Shown in pieces: positions 1 to 7,142 of a stretch of 64,000 bases of DNA. Source of the stretch: Lachnospiraceae bacterium MD308 (GTDB lineage Bacteria; Bacillota; Clostridia; Lachnospirales; Lachnospiraceae); contig KE159795.1 in NCBI GenBank assembly GCA_000403475.2, positions 1,581,189 to 1,645,188 of the forward strand. Reading direction: 5' to 3'. How positions within the stretch are numbered: position 1 is the first letter of the stretch; every line of letters begins with the position of its first letter. Below the pieces are notes generated by a model. It saw only the letters and a list, made by a program, of their open reading frames with translations, searched no databases and was not told where the DNA came from. Both the position numbers and the translations under genes were made by a program.

Positions 1-70
1 ACTTATCTATAATCTTCAGGATGCAGCCCTCTAAGATACCCTTCATCATTTGGCTTTTATCCATACCCAT
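1..70 (-). CDS. PadR-family transcriptional regulator (N-terminal fragment, runs off window)
   Basis: Reading the minus strand from position 70 gives MGMDKSQMMKGILEGCILKI and then IIDK before the window edge. This matches the start of the PadR winged-helix family, which typically opens with a KSQ..KGILEGCIL segment forming helix 1. Two in-frame ATGs lie at 70 and 64; an AAGGCGG ribosome site sits just upstream, so either could be used. PadR proteins are usually ligand-responsive repressors, often autoregulated and next to a membrane-protein or transporter gene, which here would lie outside the window. Only about 23 codons are visible, so the family call rests on that segment alone. Confidence 0.7.
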   Translation of the reverse strand, partial: MGMDKSQMMKGILEGCILKIIDK

Positions 71-113
71 CACCGCCTTTTTCTCTACCTTGCATTGCAA
101 TGTTCTTAGCTAT

Positions 114-141
114 ATTGTATCACAAGATACTGAATTGTCAA
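114..141 (-). promoter_or_regulatory. Promoter of the PadR gene with a candidate operator
   Basis: On the minus strand TTGACA (136-141) and TACAAT (114-119) are separated by 16 nt. A dyad GTATC-ACAA-GATAC at 117-130 sits inside the spacer and the -10 box, a position suited to autorepression by the PadR protein. Promoter seen in sequence; the operator role is inference. Confidence 0.6.
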
Positions 142-161
142 TATCTTTTTTGGCCTGCTGA

Positions 162-190
162 TTGATTTGTCTCTATGGATTTGATATAAT
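162..190 (+). promoter_or_regulatory. Promoter of the ATPase/STAS/PIN trio
   Basis: TTGATT (162-167), a 17-nt spacer and a consensus TATAAT (185-190) lie about 70 nt ahead of the first start codon. The promoter is divergent from the PadR promoter, about 20 bp away, so PadR could influence both. Confidence 0.6.
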
Positions 191-261
191 TAGATCTTTC
201 AAATATAACTTTTTTATCTGCTAATCTGCTGGCTGTGCTTGGCTGTTGCGTGGAATATACA

Positions 262-972
262 ATGGCAAAAAGAAATCATAAAATTGCCTTAAGAAACCTA
301 CACCCTAAAATAAAAACAGTGATGCAAAAAAATGGTTTTAACCGATATTTTACTTGGGATAGCATAGATGATATATATCACAGTACAATGAGTTACGATA
401 TTTTTGAATCTACTACGGAGCATTTAGCCGATTTTGAACGTTATCTTTTATTAAATGTTTTTTCCCACAAAAAACTGCCTGCAATGAATTCTGCATACAA
501 AAACAACATTATAGACAATTTACTGGAAATGTTTAACAATGTAATCGACCATGCAAACAGCTCTCACGTATATGTATGCGGACAATTCTTCCCTAAAAAT
601 ATGGATTTATGCTTTTCCATTGTAGACATCGGAAGAACAATCAATGAAAATGTAACTTCGTATTTAGGGGTAACTGCCATGGATTTTCCTGACAATACTT
701 TAAAATGGGCAATTGTTCCCGGAAACTCCACCAAAGCATTAGAGGCGCCCGGAGGTCTTGGCTTAAGCACACTATTAGATTTTATTAGACATAACAGCGG
801 ATGTTTTTTACTTATCTCTGATAAGGAAATATATGAATTGCGATCAGGCAAAGAAAGTTTCGATACATTAGATTTGCCGTTTCCAGGCACTATTGTAACA
901 ATCACCATAAATTTGAAAGATACTCAATTGTATTTTTTAAATCAAAGCAATAATGATATAATAATTTTTTAG
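262..972 (+). CDS. GHKL-type ATP-binding protein (HATPase fold), anti-sigma-like
   Basis: About 236 aa from the ATG at 262; an upstream in-frame GTG at 235 is less likely because the conserved-looking sequence starts with MAKRNHK. The C-terminal half carries the Bergerat ATP-binding fold: an N-box around residues 86-97 (NLLEMFNNVIDHA, with E89, N93 and DHA), a DIG G1 box at 122-124 and a GGLGL G2 box at 164-168. There is no histidine-phosphoacceptor region and no membrane segment, so it is a soluble ATPase or Ser/Thr kinase-like protein rather than a sensor kinase. It is followed after 12 nt by a STAS-like protein, a pairing that recalls SpoIIAB/SpoIIAA partner switches. Function not known; the partner-switch idea is inference. 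Confidence 0.75.
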   Translation: MAKRNHKIALRNLHPKIKTVMQKNGFNRYFTWDSIDDIYHSTMSYDIFESTTEHLADFERYLLLNVFSHKKLPAMNSAYKNNIIDNLLEMFNNVIDHANSSHVYVCGQFFPKNMDLCFSIVDIGRTINENVTSYLGVTAMDFPDNTLKWAIVPGNSTKALEAPGGLGLSTLLDFIRHNSGCFLLISDKEIYELRSGKESFDTLDLPFPGTIVTITINLKDTQLYFLNQSNNDIIIF

Positions 973-984
973 GAGGTATGGGAA

Positions 985-1335
985 ATGAATACAGTAACTC
1001 TAAATATTGCGTCCTTAATTGGGAGTCCCTCTGCACTTACCCGGGAGCAAGGCTCAATAATTTACACGCAAATAATACAAAATTTGAATTCCGGAAATAA
1101 AGTAATATTAGATTTCCAGGACATCGAAAGTCTAATAACACCTTTTTTAAATGTATCTATTGGGAAATTATATGAAACGTTTAACAGCTCCCAATTAAAT
1201 ACACAATTGGAAATCAAAAATCCACCGGATGGAACAAATTCCAAATTCCAAATGGTTATAGCAAACGCGAAACAATATTATTTTAATAAGAATGCTTTTA
1301 CTAAAGCAGTGGAGGACGTAATTAATAATCAATGA
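985..1335 (+). CDS. STAS-like domain protein (DUF4325 type)
   Basis: 116 aa, with a strong AGGAGG ribosome site ending 8 nt before the ATG. The alternating strand/helix pattern with VILDFQDIESLITPFLNVSIGKL matches the STAS-like family that accompanies GHKL ATPases (strand with a DF motif, then a loop and a helix). No conventional phosphorylatable DS motif of SpoIIAA is visible, though S and T occur in the loop after the DF strand. It sits between the ATPase gene and a PIN-domain gene whose ATG overlaps its stop (ATGA), so the three are translationally coupled. It is probably the binding partner of the ATPase. Family assignment is fairly firm; the role is unproven. Confidence 0.7.
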   Translation: MNTVTLNIASLIGSPSALTREQGSIIYTQIIQNLNSGNKVILDFQDIESLITPFLNVSIGKLYETFNSSQLNTQLEIKNPPDGTNSKFQMVIANAKQYYFNKNAFTKAVEDVINNQ

Positions 1336-1780
1336 AAAATAATAAAATACCTATAGATTCTTTTAGACCCAAACCGACAGATAAAGTTTTATTAGATACT
1401 AACATCTTACTGGATTTATTTTATCCTTTAGATTTTGAATCAACAAGCAACAAATACGAATCACTATTTAATAATCTTATTAAGGAAAAATCGCATCTAC
1501 TGATTTCTTCAATTCAAGTATCGGAATTTATAAATAGATGTATTAGAATTCAATTTAAGTTGTATCAAAATGCAATACGTTCATTGATGATGGTTTTAGC
1601 CAAATGAATCCCCAAAACATTTTTCTGTATGGATTCTCATATGATTTTAATGATTCACTTCTTGTTGAAATTGCCCGGCAGCACAATGCAATATTAATTA
1701 CCAACGATGCTGATTACGCAAATTACAATGCTGATTTTCAAATAGTTACCTCAAACAGATTTTTATTAATGAGCCGTTAA
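1332..1780 (+). pseudogene. PIN-domain ribonuclease-like gene with internal deletion and frameshift
   Basis: The first frame (1332-1607) encodes a PIN start: VLLDTNILLDLFYP around residues 20-33, with the first catalytic Asp (D of LLDTN), then VSEF with an acidic residue and NRCIRI. It ends at a TGA after an unrelated tail. From about 1582 another frame continues to a TAA at 1778-1780 with FIDDGFSQMNPQNIFLYGF followed by a segment containing NDSLLVEIARQHNAILITND, the typical C-terminal PIN motif with its catalytic Asp pair. Together this gives about 150 codons against roughly 190-200 expected, so some 40-50 residues and the frame were lost at around 1570-1582. PIN proteins are Mg-dependent RNases, often toxins. 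It is translationally coupled to the STAS-like gene. Confidence 0.75.
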
Positions 1781-1790
1781 AGCTTTTTCC

Positions 1791-1819
1791 TTGTATCTTC
1801 TCCCCCCATATGCTATACT
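1791..1819 (+). promoter_or_regulatory. Promoter of the hyd leader and operon
   Basis: TTGTAT (1791-1796), 17-nt spacer, TATACT (1814-1819). Transcription would start near 1826, giving a leader of about 200 nt before hydE. Confidence 0.55.
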
Positions 1820-1825
1820 CCTTTT

Positions 1826-1980
1826 AAACGTACTAATCACAAAGGGGTCAATCCTGCGTGAAAAGGCGGACAGATTCGAGATTTTATATTTGCCGGGAAA
1901 CACATATAGCAGATAATCCTATCCCTTATATGTGCATTTCCGGTTTAGAACCTGACGCCTGAAACGTCAGGATTTTTTAT
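1826..1980 (+). ncRNA. Structured 5' leader upstream of hydE, candidate cis-regulatory RNA
   Basis: Between the promoter and hydE lies about 200 nt without an ORF. It can form a long two-part stem: CCGGGAAA (from about 1893) with TTTCCGG (to about 1943), and inside it ACATATA with TATATGT. The stem is followed directly by a terminator hairpin. An aptamer-like region before a terminator, within a leader of a biosynthetic operon, is the arrangement of a transcription-attenuating riboswitch. I could not match it to any riboswitch consensus I know (SAM, cobalamin, c-di-GMP, Moco, THF and others). A short independent sRNA is the alternative. Confidence 0.5.
1951..1980 (+). terminator. Intrinsic terminator in the hydE leader
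   Basis: Perfect 7-bp stem CCTGACG (1951-1957) / CGTCAGG (1965-1971) with a 7-nt loop, followed by ATTTTTTAT. It lies 47 nt before hydE, so read-through must be permitted or regulated for hydE expression unless a second promoter exists. Confidence 0.8.
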
Positions 1981-2027
1981 GCCCGTTAAGCCGCGCGCAA
2001 TATATACAGCCAGGCTACAGGAGACTT

Positions 2028-3077
2028 ATGGACAGATATATCACACTAATTGACAAACTAAAGAAAGAGCGTGCTCTCTCCGCCAAAGAGTGGGCCGTCC
2101 TCATTAAAAACCGGTCGCCAAAGCTTTCGGAATACCTGTTTTCGCTGGCGAGAGAAGAACAGGAACGCTGCTACGGCAAGGACATCTTCCTGCGGGGGCT
2201 TATCGAGTTCTCCAACTATTGCAAGAACGACTGCCTCTACTGCGGCATCCGCAGGAGCAACCGGGCTGCCCGCCGTTACCGTCTTGACGAGGACACTATC
2301 CTTTCCTGTTGTCACGAAGGATACGGCCTTGGATTCCGTACCTTCGTCCTCCAGAGCGGCGAAGACGCCGCGTTCACCGAGGCAAGGCTTGCAAATCTTG
2401 TCCGAAGGATTCGCAAGGACTTCCCGGACTGCGCCATCACACTTTCTGCAGGCGAGTGGAGCAAGGCAAGCTACAGGACATTTTTTGACGCGGGAGCCGA
2501 CCGATATCTTCTGCGCCATGAAACCCGCAATGACAGCCACTATTCCATGCTCCACCCCCCGTCACTAAGTGCAAAAAAACGCAGGCAGTGCCTCTGGAAC
2601 CTGAAAGATATCGGGTATCAGGTGGGAACCGGATTCATGATAGGCACGCCTTACCAGACGCCGGAACTTCTCGCCGAAGACATGATTTTCTTAAAAGAGC
2701 TGAACCCGCAGATGGTAGGAATCGGCCCGTTTATCCCCCACCGGGATACACCCTTTAAAAATGAACCTGCCGGAACGCTTGAGCTGACCTTGTTTTTGCT
2801 GGGATGCATCCGCCTGATGCTGCCAAAAGTTCTCCTTCCCGCCACGACAGCCTTAGGAACCATCCACCCGGAGGGGCGGGAGCTGGGAATCCTTGCAGGC
2901 GCTAATGTCGTAATGCCAAACCTTTCCCCAAAAAGCGTTCGGGGAGATTATCTTCTCTACGACAACAAAATCTGTACCGGAGAAGAGTCGGCACAGTGCC
3001 GTGACTGCCTGGAAAAGAGAATAAATGCCATCGGTTACCGCACAGTAACCGCCAGAGGGGATTCCCTGAACCTCTAA
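2028..3077 (+). CDS. hydE: [FeFe]-hydrogenase H-cluster maturase HydE, radical SAM
   Basis: 349 aa. Radical SAM enzyme acting in the cytosol on the organometallic intermediate delivered by HydG during assembly of the diiron subcluster of [FeFe] hydrogenases. The CX3CX2C motif binding the SAM [4Fe-4S] cluster is C65, C69, C72 (YCKNDCLYCG). A second CX7CX2C set at C316, C324, C327 matches the optional C-terminal cluster site known in some HydE proteins. Full length for the family. It starts at the ATG after an AGGAG site and is the first gene of hydE-hydG-hydF, behind a terminator-containing leader. The order and company distinguish it from biotin synthase-like relatives. No hydrogenase structural gene is in the window. 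Confidence 0.95.
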   Translation: MDRYITLIDKLKKERALSAKEWAVLIKNRSPKLSEYLFSLAREEQERCYGKDIFLRGLIEFSNYCKNDCLYCGIRRSNRAARRYRLDEDTILSCCHEGYGLGFRTFVLQSGEDAAFTEARLANLVRRIRKDFPDCAITLSAGEWSKASYRTFFDAGADRYLLRHETRNDSHYSMLHPPSLSAKKRRQCLWNLKDIGYQVGTGFMIGTPYQTPELLAEDMIFLKELNPQMVGIGPFIPHRDTPFKNEPAGTLELTLFLLGCIRLMLPKVLLPATTALGTIHPEGRELGILAGANVVMPNLSPKSVRGDYLLYDNKICTGEESAQCRDCLEKRINAIGYRTVTARGDSLNL

Positions 3078-3159
3078 CTCTTCCTTTTTTAAGGACGAAA
3101 CAGGGGCAAAACATATTTCAACAGATAAATATACGTATTATTTTATAAGGAGGTACACC

Positions 3160-4581
3160 ATGTACGACGTAAATTCAAAACATGCCGACGATTTTATCAA
3201 CCATGAGGAGATTCTTGATACCCTGGCCTACGCAGACGAGAACAAAGATAATTTAACGCTTGTGGAATCCATCATAAAAAAGGCTGAAAACCGCAAAGGG
3301 CTGACCCATCGGGAGGCATCTGTACTGCTGGCCTGCGACAGCCCGGAATTAAACGAAAAAATCTTCCGGCTGGCGGAGCAGATAAAAAAAGATTTCTACG
3401 GAAACCGCATTGTTCTCTTTGCGCCGTTATACCTTTCCAACTACTGCATCAACGGCTGCACTTACTGCCCGTACCACGCAACAAATAAGCATATCCCGCG
3501 AAAGCAGCTATCCCAGGAGGACATACGCCGGGAGGTTATTGCTTTGCAGGACATGGGGCATAAGCGGCTGGCTTTAGAGGCGGGGGAAGACCCGGTGCAT
3601 AATACCATGGAATATTATCTTGACAGCATTAAAACGGTATATGACATTAAGCATAAAAACGGCGCCATCCGCCGTGTCAACATCAATATCGCCGCCACCA
3701 CCGCAGACAACTACCGACTGCTTAAGGAGGCGGAAATCGGCACTTATATCCTGTTCCAGGAGACCTACCACAAGGAGAGCTACCTGACGCTCCACCCCAC
3801 AGGGCCGAAACATGATTACGACTATCACACCGAGGCCATGGACCGCGCCATGGAGGGCGGCATTGACGACGTGGGAATCGGCGTTCTCTTCGGCCTTGAC
3901 AAGTACCGCTATGAATTTGCCGGGCTGCTTATGCACGCGGAGCATTTAGAAGCTGCTTTCGGCGTAGGCCCCCACACCATCAGCGTCCCGAGGCTCAGAA
4001 ACGCGGACGACATCGACGCAAGCTCATTTACAAACGGGATTGACGACGACACCTTTGCGAAAATCGTTGCCTGTATCCGAATCGCCGTTCCTTACACCGG
4101 CATGATCATCTCTACAAGAGAGAGCCAGAAGACAAGGGAGCGGGTGCTGCACCTTGGCATCTCCCAGATCAGCGGAGGCTCTAAGACCAGCGTGGGCGGC
4201 TACTGCGAGCCGGAGCCGGAGGACGAAAAGTCTGAGCAGTTCGACGTTATCGACGGGCGCACCCTCGATGAAGTTGTACACTGGCTGATGGAGATGGATT
4301 ATATCCCAAGTTTCTGTACGGCATGTTACCGGGAAGGCCGAACAGGCGACCGCTTTATGTCACTGTGCAAAAAAGGGCAGATTCAGAACTGCTGCCATCC
4401 AAACGCGCTGATGACCCTGGAAGAATACCTGATGGATTATGCGTCTCCGGCAACAAAAGCGCTGGGAGACAAACTGATTGACAAAGAAGTGCTGAATGTT
4501 CCAAACGAAAAGGCAAGACAGACTGTACTGGAAAATCTGAAACTTATCCGTGAAAATAACAGACGGGATTTCCGCTTTTAA
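3160..4581 (+). CDS. hydG: [FeFe]-hydrogenase maturase HydG, tyrosine lyase
   Basis: 473 aa. Radical SAM tyrosine lyase that cleaves tyrosine to p-cresol, CO and cyanide and builds the Fe(CO)2(CN) synthon. The N-terminal cluster motif is C96, C100, C103 (YCINGCTYCPY). The C-terminal CX2CX22C motif for the auxiliary cluster is C386, C389, C412, which separates HydG from ThiH. An AGGAGG ribosome site precedes the ATG. The gene follows hydE by 82 nt and precedes hydF by 30 nt, so co-transcription is likely. Confidence 0.96.
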   Translation: MYDVNSKHADDFINHEEILDTLAYADENKDNLTLVESIIKKAENRKGLTHREASVLLACDSPELNEKIFRLAEQIKKDFYGNRIVLFAPLYLSNYCINGCTYCPYHATNKHIPRKQLSQEDIRREVIALQDMGHKRLALEAGEDPVHNTMEYYLDSIKTVYDIKHKNGAIRRVNINIAATTADNYRLLKEAEIGTYILFQETYHKESYLTLHPTGPKHDYDYHTEAMDRAMEGGIDDVGIGVLFGLDKYRYEFAGLLMHAEHLEAAFGVGPHTISVPRLRNADDIDASSFTNGIDDDTFAKIVACIRIAVPYTGMIISTRESQKTRERVLHLGISQISGGSKTSVGGYCEPEPEDEKSEQFDVIDGRTLDEVVHWLMEMDYIPSFCTACYREGRTGDRFMSLCKKGQIQNCCHPNALMTLEEYLMDYASPATKALGDKLIDKEVLNVPNEKARQTVLENLKLIRENNRRDFRF

Positions 4582-4611
4582 GTGTTTTGTGAATGATAAG
4601 GAGTTTTTAAT

Positions 4612-5829
4612 ATGAGTTTGAATAGTATACCATCTTCTGAACGGGTTCATATTGGGATTTTCGGGAGGCGAAATGCCGGGAAATCCAGCCTCATCAACGC
4701 GCTGACAGGACAATCTCTGGCAATCGTGTCTGACCGGAAGGGAACGACCACCGACCCGGTTCTCAAGGCGATGGAACTTCTTCCGCTGGGACCTGTCGTG
4801 ATGATTGACACTCCGGGGCTTGATGATGAAGGGGATCTTGGTAAGCTGCGGGTGCAGAAAGCTTACCAGATGCTCAATAAGACGGACATTGCCCTTCTTG
4901 TTGTGGACGGCTCTGCCGGGATGACAACAGAGGATGCAAAGATTCTGAATCGGATCAAGGAGAAAAAGATACCTTATCTGGTTGTACTTAACAAGTCTGA
5001 CCTTTTTCCCGACCATGCAGATTCCTTACATGGAAAAACGAATACTGAAAACAGTGAAGATTTCCTGTGGGTCAGCGCTTTTGACAAATCTCAGATTCAT
5101 GAGCTTAAAGAGCGCATCGCCCGCCTGGTTCCCTCGGACGAATCAAAACGGCATATCGTCCGTGACCTGGTTTCTCCTATGGATTTTGTTGTACTTGTCG
5201 TACCAATCGACAAAGCCGCACCGAAAGGCAGGCTTATCCTTCCGCAGCAGCAGACCATCCGGGATCTTTTGGAGGCAGGCGCGGTTTCTGTCACGGTGCG
5301 CGAGACAGAACTTGAAGACACGCTGAAAAAGCTCGGGAACCCTCCGGCTCTTGTTATCACAGACAGCCAGGCTTTTCCGACAGTGGCAAAGATTGTTCCG
5401 GACAATGTTTTGCTGACCTCATTTTCCATATTATTTGCAAGATATAAGGGAAATCTTAATATGCTGGTGAAAGGCGCAGAATTTATTGACAGCCTTACGG
5501 ACGGCGACACCATCCTTATATCCGAGGGCTGTACCCATCACCGCCAATGCGATGATATCGGCACAGTTAAGCTGCCTGCCTGGCTTAAAAACTTTACGGG
5601 AAAAGATTTGAACTTTGAGTTTACCAGCGGAACAGAATTTCCGCTGGAGTTAGATAAATACCGCCTTATCATCCACTGCGGCGGATGCACGTTAAATGAA
5701 CGGGAAATGAAATACCGAATGAAATGCGCCGAAGATGCAGGCGTTCCCATGACGAATTACGGAACTGCAATCGCATATATGAACGGAATACTTAAGAGAA
5801 GCCTTGAGGTTTTTTCCGCGGAACCTTAG
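4612..5829 (+). CDS. hydF: [FeFe]-hydrogenase maturation GTPase/scaffold HydF
   Basis: 405 aa. N-terminal GTPase domain: P-loop GRRNAGKSS at 18-26, DTPG at 66-69 and NKSD at 127-130. The central dimerisation domain is followed by the C-terminal cluster domain with CxHx46CxxC (C307, H309, C356, C359), the ligands of the [4Fe-4S] cluster that carries the diiron precursor. HydF is the scaffold that loads apo-hydrogenase (HydA). It is the last gene of the plus-strand operon and is followed by a G+C-rich hairpin. Confidence 0.96.
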   Translation: MSLNSIPSSERVHIGIFGRRNAGKSSLINALTGQSLAIVSDRKGTTTDPVLKAMELLPLGPVVMIDTPGLDDEGDLGKLRVQKAYQMLNKTDIALLVVDGSAGMTTEDAKILNRIKEKKIPYLVVLNKSDLFPDHADSLHGKTNTENSEDFLWVSAFDKSQIHELKERIARLVPSDESKRHIVRDLVSPMDFVVLVVPIDKAAPKGRLILPQQQTIRDLLEAGAVSVTVRETELEDTLKKLGNPPALVITDSQAFPTVAKIVPDNVLLTSFSILFARYKGNLNMLVKGAEFIDSLTDGDTILISEGCTHHRQCDDIGTVKLPAWLKNFTGKDLNFEFTSGTEFPLELDKYRLIIHCGGCTLNEREMKYRMKCAEDAGVPMTNYGTAIAYMNGILKRSLEVFSAEP

Positions 5830-5845
5830 AAACTTCCTTGCTTTT

Positions 5846-5865
5846 GGGGCTGTCTGTGCAGCCCC
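5846..5865. terminator. Hairpin between convergent hydF and HEPN pseudogene
   Basis: GGGGCTG (5846-5852) and CAGCCCC (5859-5865) form a perfect 7-bp stem with a 6-nt loop. No clean T-tract follows on either strand, so termination efficiency is uncertain; its placement between converging genes suits a bidirectional terminator. Confidence 0.45.
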
Positions 5866-5866
5866 A

Positions 5867-6111
5867 TTACTTATAGTATTTCCCAATATCATCCTTTAGT
5901 TTTACAAATAATGGATAATACACCTTTATAATATCCTGAAACTTTTCTGCTGCAAAAGTTCCGTCATAATCATGCGCCAGGTGATTTCTCGTCTTAAGCA
6001 TCTGCATCCTTCCAGCACAAAGTCTGCTTTCGGATCAGCCTTAAGACTTTTCCCAAGATTCTTAAGACTTCTGCAAAATGTATTGTACCGGTTAATATAT
6101 CTGCTTTCCAT
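5867..6111 (-). pseudogene. HEPN-domain (HI0074-like) toxin gene with internal deletion and frameshift
   Basis: The start frame (ATG at 6111) gives MESRYINRYNTFCRSLKNLG and on to ADFVLEG, the usual N-terminus of HI0074-like HEPN proteins. After that the matching sequence resumes in another frame: MLKTRNHLAHDYDGTFAAEK, then a C-terminal helix to the TAA at 5867-5869. The RNHLAH segment is the conserved RX4H ribonuclease motif. The combined length is about 81 residues against 130-145 for the family, so roughly 50 residues of the middle are gone and the frame is broken. Its start overlaps the end of the MNT gene by 20 nt, the standard MNT-HEPN toxin-antitoxin layout. Confidence 0.8.
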
Positions 6112-6373
6112 ATTTTTTTATATCCTCCAGCAAAAATTCATTATGAATACTGTCATAATCAAATATATCAATTTTCCGCAGTGTTTCTATCTCTAACAGA
6201 GCCTCTTCCAAACGCAGTATATCTTCACATCCATAAACGACAAAGTCGATATCGCTGGTAGGTGCCGCCGTTCCTGTAGCAAAAGAGCCAAAAAGCTCCA
6301 GTCTTTTTACCCCATTCGCTTTGCATATTGCAGCAACCTTATCGATCACTTCCGAAACCGGCATTACATTCAT
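6092..6373 (-). CDS. mntA: MNT-domain minimal nucleotidyltransferase (antitoxin of HEPN/MNT pair)
   Basis: About 93 aa. The nucleotidyltransferase signature GSX10DXD is present as G30-S31...D42-I-D44 (numbering from the GTG at 6376). The ATG at 6373 is the better start because a GAGGGG site lies 6 nt upstream; the GTG overlaps the sir2 stop. MNT proteins of HEPN/MNT modules AMPylate the HEPN RNase and thereby neutralise it. Here the antitoxin frame is intact while the HEPN partner is broken, as expected when the toxin decays first. It sits in an apparent minus-strand run with sir2 and fabT. Confidence 0.85.
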   Translation of the reverse strand: MNVMPVSEVIDKVAAICKANGVKRLELFGSFATGTAAPTSDIDFVVYGCEDILRLEEALLEIETLRKIDIFDYDSIHNEFLLEDIKKYGKQIY

Positions 6374-6375
6374 CA

Positions 6376-7110
6376 CTAACCCCTCTTAACCTCTATCTTT
6401 TCCATAATCTCACCGATTGGCGCCGCAATGGTAAGCTTTGCCCCGACTTCCCTCGCGGTCGTGCTCTTATTAATCACCGCCAGATGCTTTCCCCGGAAAT
6501 AATCGATAAATCCGGCAGCCGGGTATACCACCAGTGAAGTTCCGCCGATAATCAGCATATCCGCCTCGCTGATTGCCTTTATACTTCTGTTGATCACATC
6601 AGAGTCAAGCCCTTCCTCATAGAGCACCACGTCTGGCTTAATCGTCCCGCCGCAGGAGCACTTCGGGATTCCTTCGCTTCCCTTCACATAAGCGGCGTCG
6701 TAGAATTTCCTGCAGCTTTGGCAGTAATTGCGGTGAATACTTCCATGAAGTTCCAGCACGTTCTTACTCCCCGCCGCCTGATGAAGCCCGTCAATATTCT
6801 GGGTAATCACGGCGGTAAGCTTTCCCGCCTCCTCAAGCTCGGCAAGCTTCTTATGCGCCGCATTGGGTTTTGCATCGAGAAACATCATCTTTTCCTTATA
6901 AAACTCATAGAAGCTCTCCGTCCTATGTACAAAAAACGTATGACTTACAATCTGCTCCGGAGAATACTTATGTTTCTGCTGATAGAGTCCATCCGCACTC
7001 CGAAAGTCCGGAATATTACTCTCCGTAGACACCCCGGCGCCTCCGAAAAATACGATTCTCTCACTGTCGTCAATCATCTCCTGCAAACGCTTTACTTCCT
7101 GCTCATACAT
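6376..7110 (-). CDS. cobB: Sir2-family NAD-dependent protein deacylase
   Basis: 244 aa, the normal length of a bacterial CobB-type sirtuin. It shows GGAGVSTESNIPDFRS (23-38, NAD binding), QNID (104-107), the catalytic H122 in LHGS and a four-cysteine zinc site at C130, C133, C151, C153. It removes acyl groups from lysines using NAD in the cytosol. A strong GGAGG site precedes the ATG. It follows the fabT-like gene by 32 nt on the same strand, and its stop overlaps the alternative GTG of the MNT gene. It has none of the fused domains of defence-type SIR2 effectors. Confidence 0.92.
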   Translation of the reverse strand: MYEQEVKRLQEMIDDSERIVFFGGAGVSTESNIPDFRSADGLYQQKHKYSPEQIVSHTFFVHRTESFYEFYKEKMMFLDAKPNAAHKKLAELEEAGKLTAVITQNIDGLHQAAGSKNVLELHGSIHRNYCQSCRKFYDAAYVKGSEGIPKCSCGGTIKPDVVLYEEGLDSDVINRSIKAISEADMLIIGGTSLVVYPAAGFIDYFRGKHLAVINKSTTAREVGAKLTIAAPIGEIMEKIEVKRG

Positions 7111-7142
7111 ACCCTTCGCCTCCTACCTGCCGCGTCAGAATC

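Noticed and set aside
1560-1610. Programmed frameshift to join the two halves of the PIN gene
   Set aside because: There is no slippery heptamer, and the joined protein would still lack about 40-50 residues, so a deletion explains it better.
1826-1950. Known riboswitch class in the hydE leader
   Set aside because: I compared it by eye with SAM, cobalamin, lysine, TPP, THF, c-di-GMP, ZTP and Moco consensus features and found no convincing match; a covariance search would be needed.
2071-2568. 165-codon open frame overlapping hydE in another frame, and a similar antisense one
   Set aside because: It lacks a ribosome site and family features, while hydE has all catalytic cysteines; it is a by-product of GC-rich codon use.
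6376-7110. Defence-type SIR2 effector (for example Thoeris- or DSR-like)
   Set aside because: The protein is a compact 244-aa sirtuin with a four-cysteine zinc site and catalytic His, typical of CobB deacylases, without a partner or extra domain.
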